Shown: positions 57,761 through 64,000 of the stretch, piece by piece
How positions within the stretch are numbered: the first letter of the stretch is position 1
Layout of the letters: every line of letters starts with the position of its first letter
Origin: Antilocapra americana
Lineage: Eukaryota; Chordata; Mammalia; Artiodactyla; Antilocapridae
DNA length: 64,000 bases
Assembly: GCA_007570785.1 (NCBI GenBank)
Contig: ML661885.1
Span: 32,398,331-32,462,330 of the forward strand
Direction: 5' to 3'
The notes under the pieces: generated by a model
What the model was told of the DNA's origin: nothing
Database searches by the model: none
Seen by the model: only the letters and a program-made list of their open reading frames with translations
Position numbers and translations under genes: made by a program

Positions 57761-58650
57761 AATTGGAGTGTTTAGTCTAGCTACATGATTATTTTAGCAG
57801 TTTCTTATCTTGTCTTCCTCTAATGCCTTCCCTATTCTATATTCTGTCTAAAAATCCACTAGCGCCTGTCATTCAGATTTTTAAACCACTTCACTTGTGA
57901 GCTATTGCTCTGGGGGTAAATTACAGACTCTACATGGCTGTAGGATCTCCTGTCCTGTGATTGTTGTTCCTGCACCTTTAGCTCTGCTCTTCCCAAACCT
58001 GTTCCCCTTTCCTGAGCTGTTTTCTCTGCTTTAAGCATTCCCTTGTCCATCTCCCTTGCCACCTCTCACCAGGATTTCACCTGGCCAACTCGCACTTATT
58101 TCTGAAGTCCCAACCTACCATTTCTAAGACAACACAGAAGGTTGAATTGTCACATTCAGAGCACAAAATACTCAAGTGAAATATGGGAGAGTCTGAGCCC
58201 GTCAACAGAACTACCCAAGTCTGTCCTTCTCAATTCTGATGTATATTAGAGCATGCAAAATTCTCAATGGTACTTGGTGGATATGCAAAAAAGGTCATTT
58301 CAGTTCTGAAACAGCTCCTTTATACACCCCATTAATATCCAGCTTACATGACATTTTCTAGTGACCTGTAAATTCCAAGTTTAGTGACAATAAGGAAACT
58401 AGATAGACCATCTCTTAGAAATGACTCCTCTACTTCCCCCTGGAAAATACCAAGAGGTCTCCTGTTTACAAAGGAATCTGACAGTGGTAACTCTTGCTAG
58501 GCATCTTGAGGAGGAACACAGATTTCAGACTTGGGGCTAGTCCTCTCCTTTCCAACTTCCTCATGTAAGCATTTCCAAACCTCTCCATCTGGACAAGTGT
58601 ATCAATGCTTTCATAGTTTCTTGTGTTTCTCCCATCTAAGTGATTTCTGA
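57761..58650. other. No recognised element
   Basis: Moderate composition, no assignable repeat. Pyrimidine-rich around 57930-58060. Confidence 0.45.
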
Positions 58651-58659
58651 TGCAATGCC

Positions 58660-58790
58660 TGCAACCCCCTCAATACTGTGAACTCCATTAAAATGGGAAT
58701 TATACATACTTTATTTACTGCTGTATGTCTGATACCTGGCACCATTGCTGGGACATAGTAGGGTCTCACCAACGTTTACAAATTGTTAAA
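58660..58790 (-). mobile_element. L2/MIR-tail fragment
   Basis: actgtgaactccattaaaatg, ctgctgtatgtctgatacctgg and gctgggacatagtagggtctc match the shared L2/MIR 3' region; the orientation call is weak. Confidence 0.5.
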
Positions 58791-59728
58791 TTGTTTAAAT
58801 GTATCTGCTTTTTTAGAATAAAGTTTTTTGTTTACTCAGTTTGACACTGTTGGTTTTTAAGCTTGTTTGAATAAAGTTTATATGTAGTTAACTCTGATGA
58901 ATGATTCTGACATAGCAGGAAGAAGATTCATGGGTTTCTTGTACAAAACCTGCCATAAAAATTAGATTTCATATTTTCATTGAATATAAGGCATAATATG
59001 ACTCTGACCTTTCCAGGGATGTATTATTTATTTCCAGATACATTTCTGCTGAATTTCCCTGTTTTATTGTCTTATTTCTTTTTGTCAATTTGAAATTTCT
59101 TCTCCATTTTTCTATTTCCATCCTCATCTGTTTGTAATTCATATTTCCTTTTGTCTTTAAAATCCATTCCCTTTCCTTAACTTTTGTCACCTCAGAGAAT
59201 TAAAAACATTAAGTTTTCTTTGTATTTGAATTTAAGATTGAAATATAAGTGCCTGCTTTGTAGAGTTAGTGGTTTTCATCTACCTGTGTTTCACAAAGGA
59301 TGACTCCTGGTTGACTGGTAAGGTTATGCTAAGACTGAAAAGATAGTGGGTTCTGGCTGCTTCTAAGCTATGTCAAAGCATCTCAATGAAAAGGGATATA
59401 TTCATGCATTTACCTGAATTCAAATACTTCACTCCAGTGTAATTTATAATAATAATATTGTGTTTATGTGAAAACTGCTATTTTCCTAAAGCTAAGGCAG
59501 CATTTGTGAAGGGACTACTATACTGACTGTTAAGTTCTTTTGAATTTGGCCCATGTATTCTTTCTTGTGTCGGAAGAGTTGACCTGTTCTCATCCTTTTG
59601 CTCTAGCACATTTCTCTATTCAAACTACTGCTAACTCTCTATCCAAATAGCACTTATAGTTTATTTTGGTCTTCACTGAGTAAGAATGCATCATTTATGC
59701 ATTTACTCCTCCTCTGTTGTTATCCCAC
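58791..59728. other. No recognised element
   Basis: AT-rich unique-looking DNA. No long frame. Confidence 0.5.
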
Positions 59729-59936
59729 TGCATGCTAAGTCATTTCAGTTATGTCCTACTCTTTGAAATTCTATGGACTGTAGCCTGCCAGGCTCCTCTG
59801 TCCCTGAGATTCTCCAGGCCAGAATACTAGAGTGGGTAGTCGTTCCCTTCTCCAGGAGATCTTCCCAACCCAGGGATCAAACCCTGGTCTCCTGCATTGC
59901 AGGCAGATTCTTTACCATCTGAGCCACCAAAGAAGT
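59729..59936 (-). mobile_element. Bov-tA SINE
   Basis: actgcatgctaagtcatttc, ggactgtagcctgccaggc, ccttctccaggagatcttcc, reversed tRNA head catctgagccaccaaagaag. It abuts an L2 fossil on its right. Confidence 0.92.
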
Positions 59937-60290
59937 ATGTGCCAGATACCCTGTCACAAGCTGGAGATACAAAAATCAATAGGACTCTTCCCTAATTCAT
60001 GGTCTACGGTGCGGCCTTCCTGTAACAAACGACTGCAGGGCCGTGGGATAAAGGCTGTAATAAGATATACTGGTGACACACAGAGCCTGCGAAGAGTGAG
60101 GGGGAACATGTTTTCATCTGAGAGTGCTATGACCGAGCTCCCTCTCAACAAATCCATTTAAGTGTGTGCTATAGAATGATGGAAAAGAGCCATGCAGAGG
60201 AGTCTCCCTGAGGACTACGTTGAACGTATTAATCCCTGAGATGAGCATATGGCTGTGATCTTCATTTCCAGAGCTGGGCGCGTCAAGTCA
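59937..60290 (-). mobile_element. L2 3'-end fossil
   Basis: tatgtgccagataccctgtc, agctggagatacaaaaatca, ggactcttccctaattcatgg, ggctgtaataagatatactgg: the reversed L2 3' UTR. Confidence 0.65.
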
Positions 60291-60590
60291 GTGAAGGCCT
60301 AAGGGCTTCTGACTCCCTTTTTGAGTGTTATCAGTGAAATTTTATACAAGTTACACTCCTGTCTGGGTATATTCATGTCTCTGTATGTTCTGGCCAGTGT
60401 ATACATAACACAAAGGCAAGACAAAAATGTAAGAGGGCAAAACAAACTAAAGATGCATTCAGGTATATCAAGGAAATAAATTAGGTGATATGACTTCTGG
60501 AGCACGAATCTGTTTTCAGTCTCAATATTTTCCTTTTTCTTTAGGACTAGGGGCATGTGGGCAATTATAAAATAAATACTTGCTCAAAGA
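60291..60590. other. No recognised element
   Basis: Short AT-rich interval; nothing assignable. Confidence 0.4.
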
Positions 60591-60594
60591 GCTG

Positions 60595-60830
60595 CAGTGC
60601 AGGGTGATGATTAAGAGCATGGGGTCCAGAATCTATAGGGTCTGGTTTCAACCCAATCAGGGCCACTGACTGCTTCAGGGATGCCAGGTACAATATTTAA
60701 CTCAGGAAAGCCTTAGTTTGCTCATCTGAACAATGGGGACATAAATGCAATTTTTTTTTTCTCTTCATAGTATTATTGCGAGATGACGTGATGCTTACTA
60801 ATGGATTAATGCATGTGATGACAGTAAGGA
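60595..60830 (+). mobile_element. MIR SINE, near full length
   Basis: gtgatgattaagagcatggg, gtctggtttcaacccaatc (B-box area), ggaaagccttagtttgctca, tctgaacaatggggacataa. A T-run at 60752 interrupts the core. Confidence 0.88.
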
Positions 60831-61079
60831 TGATGAAAAGCCGCTCATGCTACAGGAGTGGGGTCTGGCCAGGGGAACACCTTGGTCCAAAGGCTTTCAA
60901 AGTTTTCAGCATATCAACATCATGTAGGGCAGGCTTCATGGTGTGTCTCTGTATGAGGCTGCATCCAAAGAGGAGGCTCCCTGACTTGGAGTAATGCTCC
61001 GCTGTTGTCATCTTAACACTCTCAAATTTAAATGAGTCCTGTTTTTTAATTTGAAAATGGGCCCTGCAAACTACATAGC

Positions 61080-61232
61080 TGGTCCTCACTGCTCAGCGTT
61101 TAAAGATCCCAATGCCTGAGCTCCACCCTACATCAATTAAGTCAGAATCTCAGAAGCTTGGACCAGAGATTCTTCTCATCTTTTAAAGTTCCATAGATGA
61201 GTCTTCTATGTAACAAAGTTGAGGAAACAGTG
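61080..61232 (+). mobile_element. MER5A-like (hAT-Charlie) fossil
   Basis: gatcccaatgcctgagctcc, accctacatcaattaagtc, agaatctcagaagcttgg, and the terminal caaagttgaggaaacagtg resemble MER5A. Non-autonomous. Confidence 0.65.
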
Positions 61233-61415
61233 CCTTGATTGTCCAGCTGATTGCTGGCAGTCCAAGATGGTTTTTGCCTCCGTGGCCTATGTCACCATAC
61301 TGGGGAAACTTGTTTTAGGTATAAATTTCTATTTCAAGAGAATTCACATATATTCCTTAACTTTGAATCATATCTGTATCACACTGCACACACCCATCCA
61401 TACAGCTGAGTGATA

Positions 61416-61930
61416 ACTGGCCCTGGAGTCAGATCCCAGGAAACTTACTCCCTTTAATCTGTCAAGCGGGCCTAAAATAACACATCAGGACTTCCCTGGT
61501 GGTCCAGTGGCTGAGACTCCACTCTCACAATGCAAACCTGCTCCCAGGTTTGATCCCTGGACCTGGGTTTGATCCCTGGGTCAGAAAGATCCCCTGGAGA
61601 AGGGAATGGCTACCCACTCCAGTATTCTTGTTTGGAGAACTCCATGGACAGAGGAGCCTTGTGGGCTACAGTTGAGGTGATCACACAGAGCTGGACACAA
61701 CTGAGAGACTACCACTTTCAGTTTCTTTAGGGAACTAGGAATTCACGTTCTGCAATGAAAGATCTCTTATGCCACAGCTGAAGACCTGGTACAGCCAAAT
61801 AAATAAAGTTGAAAAAAAAATAACACCTACATCACACAGTTGTTATGAGAATTAAATGAGATGATTCATATGAAGTTCCCACCAGAAAGCCTGACACAAA
61901 ATAGGCATTCAATATATGTGAGCTATTCTA
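61416..61930 (+). mobile_element. MIR SINE split by a CHR/Bov-tA composite
   Basis: The left part (ccctggagtcagatcccag, cttactccctttaatctgtc) and right part (tcacacagttgttatgagaa, ttaaatgagatgattcatat, cctgacacaaaataggcatt) are consecutive MIR segments. The insertion at 61484-61816 separates them. The piece between the tRNA head and the break is shorter than the MIR consensus. Confidence 0.8.
61484..61816 (+). mobile_element. CHR-type SINE carrying an internal Bov-tA segment
   Basis: The CHR head (ggacttccctggtggtccag) runs to gtttgatccctgg (61560). A Bov-tA body follows (61561-61730, gggtcagaaagatcccctgg to acactttcag-type end), then CHR resumes at ggaactaggaattcacg and ends with agccaaataaataaag. 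The target duplication aaaataacac at 61474-61483 and 61817-61826 lies outside the whole composite. The switch point is the tRNA-derived phrase ggtttgatccctgg, shared by both families. Confidence 0.85.
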
Positions 61931-61931
61931 C

Positions 61932-62790
61932 ATGTTACAAGGCCTACAGGTTGTTTTGGCTTGATCATTAACAGGAAACTTTGATGACCTGAAAGACTCC
62001 TGTCATGAGCACATCCCTAAGGTACTTGTTTCCAAGTCCGTGGTTAGTTATTCTTTAGAGCGTACAAGACGTTTAGTCTGAGGAAGTACAGAGGCTTGAG
62101 GCAAGCCACATCACCGCGTATGAAGGCAAGTTGTGAATAATTTACTCATCCTGCCAAGCTGTCAAATTACTGAAGAGTTTTCCAAAGCACCATCTGACCC
62201 AATATGTCAGACCTCTGCACCTTAAAGAAGACATGGCTAATTGGAAGAGAAAAAACATCCACAACCCACATGGCCTGAGCATGTCAAAGCATGCCATCTG
62301 TCACTCCTATGCTCTTAGTCACCACCCCAGCCAACAAAAATCTCCCCATCATCAATGAACTTATATTTGTTTGTTGATTACTGATCATTATTTTCTGTTT
62401 ATTCTGATAGCCTTCATTTTTGGTACGAAGATGAGAGAATGGTTGGTGCAATACATTTTTAGAGCCCCAAGTATGCGATGATGCAGATCAATAGGTTTTA
62501 AGCCTTAGAGGGGAATGAGAACAAAAGGAAATAGAGATGATGTTTGAAGCATAAACAAACCATGCCGTTACAGCCTTAATTTTGCAGTTTGCAATTTTAA
62601 TTTCCTATTTTCCTCCTTGTGAGGGATTACTTGGCATGTTGCTTGTATCACAGAGGGAAAAAATTATGATTGCCTTTTGGTAGAGAATTGCAAAGAACTG
62701 TGTAAACACTAATTTAATTAGAATTCAGCTTGAAAGCCAAAAGCCAGAAATTACTTATCTGCCCGACACCCGGTTGACATGCTTACTTGG
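61932..62790. other. Repeat-poor block
   Basis: No interspersed repeat is seen from 61932 to 62790. The part at 62460-62760 has short AT-rich motifs such as taatttaattagaattc, reminiscent of conserved developmental enhancers, but this is only an impression. Confidence 0.45.
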
Positions 62791-62796
62791 CATGGT

Positions 62797-62935
62797 GGTT
62801 CCCAACCTGGCCGTCCTTCAGGATTGCTTGGTGAGCCTCAGTGAAATCACCCCAAAACTCTGGCCCAGGTTTTGACCAGTTAAATTTGAATCATTGGGGA
62901 TGGGGTCTGGGCATAATTTTTTTGCCTTTTAAGTA
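62797..62935 (-). mobile_element. MER5A-like fossil
   Basis: catggtggttcccaacctgg, aggattgcttggtgagcctc, gaatcattggggatggggtc match MER5A in the orientation opposite to 61080-61232. Confidence 0.65.
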
Positions 62936-62961
62936 GACTTAATGATTTTTTTTTTTAGATG

Positions 62962-63160
62962 CATGTGTTAGTCGCTTAGTCATGCCCAACTCTTTGCAGT
63001 CCCATGGACTGTGGCTCACCAGGATCTCTGTCCATAGGGTTCTTCAGGGAAGAATACTGGAATGGGTTGCCATTCCCTCCTCCAGCGGATCTTCTCAACC
63101 CAGGGACGGAGCTTGGGTCTCCCACATTGCAGGCAGATTCTTTACCATCTGAGCCAGATG
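62962..63160 (-). mobile_element. Bov-tA SINE
   Basis: tgttagtcgcttagtcatg, ccatggactgtggctcacc, ggttgccattccctcctcc, reversed head tttaccatctgagccag. Preceded by a T-run (62947-62957). Confidence 0.9.
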
Positions 63161-63189
63161 GTAGAAAGTATGGATTTCTCAGCCAACCC

Positions 63190-64000
63190 CTGCCCTGCTA
63201 CAGCCACCCCGACCACCAACATCCGGTACCACTGTGGTACAGACATTTGTTTTAATCGGTGAGCCTATACTGACACATTATCATCACTCGAGGTCCACAG
63301 TTTACATGACAGCTCACTCTTGGTGTTGCACATTCTATGAAGTGGACAGATGTCTAATGACATGCATCCAGCACTGCAGAATCATATGTCACTGTCCTAG
63401 GTGTAGCCAGTACTCTGCTTAGTGACCTCTTTCTCACCCTCTAACCCCTGGCAATCACTGATCTGCTTACTATCTCCACAGTTTTGCCTTTTCCAAATGT
63501 CATATAGTTGGAAGCATGTTATAAATTGCCTTTTCAGATTGGTTTCTTTCACTGAGTAATACACATTTAAGCTTCCTCTATGTATTTTTAGAGCTTGACA
63601 ACTCTTTTTAGCACTGTATACTATTTTTATTGTCTGGATGTACTACAGGGTACTTATCTTCTCACCTACTGAAAGGTGTCTTAATTGCTCCAAGTTTTGG
63701 CAGTTATGAAGAAAGCTACTGTGAACATCTGTGTACGGGTTTTTGTATGGATGTAAATTTTCAACTCATTTGGGCAAATATCAAGGTGCAGATTGCTGGA
63801 CTGTGTGATAAGAGTGTGTTGAGTTTTGAAACTGGCTGGCTGTCTTGAGAAGTGGTTGGACCATTTGGCATTCCCACCAGCAATGCATGAAAGTTCCTGT
63901 TGCTCCACATTCTTACCACCACCTGGTGGTGTCAGTGTTCTGGGTTTTAGCCATTCTAATAAGTGTGTCACAATATCTTATTATTGTTTTAACTTATATT
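63190..64000 (-). mobile_element. Old L1 3' UTR and ORF2 end (continues off right edge)
   Basis: Reversed L1: gtggtacagacatttgtttt, gacacattatcatcactcga, accccctggcaatcactg-type phrase at 63446, tgaactttcatcctactg-type tail, tgtgaacatctgtgtacgg, aactcatttgggcaaatatc and attcccaccagcaatgcatg. Continues past 64000. Confidence 0.8.

Noticed and set aside
1..64000. CRISPR array or bacterial operon structure
   Set aside because: No regularly spaced short repeats with unique spacers and no compact gene order. The repeat content is mammalian.

Overview
This window is non-coding genomic DNA from a bovid ruminant (cattle, buffalo, sheep or goat type). The diagnosis rests on the repeats. It holds RTE-class BovB LINEs, about eighteen Bov-tA/Bov-A2 SINE insertions, five tRNA-derived CHR-type SINEs, and four pieces of the ruminant L1 family (L1-BT). 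These sit on an older mammalian layer of L2, MIR, MER20, MER5A, Tigger-like transposons, MaLR LTR and ancient L1. I found no host protein-coding exon, rRNA gene, functional tRNA gene or CRISPR array. The longest open frames are all transposon remnants or chance frames. Repeat families are named from memory of their consensus sequences, so subfamily names are provisional.

Layout. 1-2500: 5' end of a minus-strand L1-BT (promoter and 5' UTR), running off the left edge. 2501-8560: one old plus-strand L1, split by an MLT1-type LTR that is itself split by a near full-length BovB (3664-6739); a Bov-tA lies in the L1 tail. 8.7-13.2 kb: an old repeat, an L1 tail with a CHR SINE, a long quiet stretch and a Tigger-like element. 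13.3-19.2 kb: three BovB 3' fragments, an L1 tail interrupted by an L1-BT, a MIR and a (TA)n tract. 19-29 kb: several SINEs, MIR and MER20 copies, and an old L1 carrying a solitary 380-bp LTR with a 5-bp target duplication. 29.8-34.7 kb: an L1 ORF2 fragment split by BovB, two Tigger7/MER44-like pieces, and an L1 tail split by Bov-tA. 35-44 kb: mostly quiet DNA with three long minus-strand L2 fossils. 44-56 kb: more L1 and SINE, then a BovB with an inverted 5' segment that was later split by an L1-BT. 56-64 kb: MIR, L2, MER5A, an old L1 running off the right edge, and a CHR/Bov-tA composite sitting inside a MIR.

No genes work together here. The value of the window is as a stratified record of retrotransposition. 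Several insertions can be ordered by nesting and carry readable target-site duplications. The most unusual are a 17-bp micro-insertion of a BovB/Bov-tA tail with a perfect 10-bp duplication (44460-44496), the BovB insertion that appears twin-primed (53923-55906), the solo LTR (23983-24362), and the CHR/Bov-tA/MIR composite (61416-61930). I did not find a convincing new biological system.
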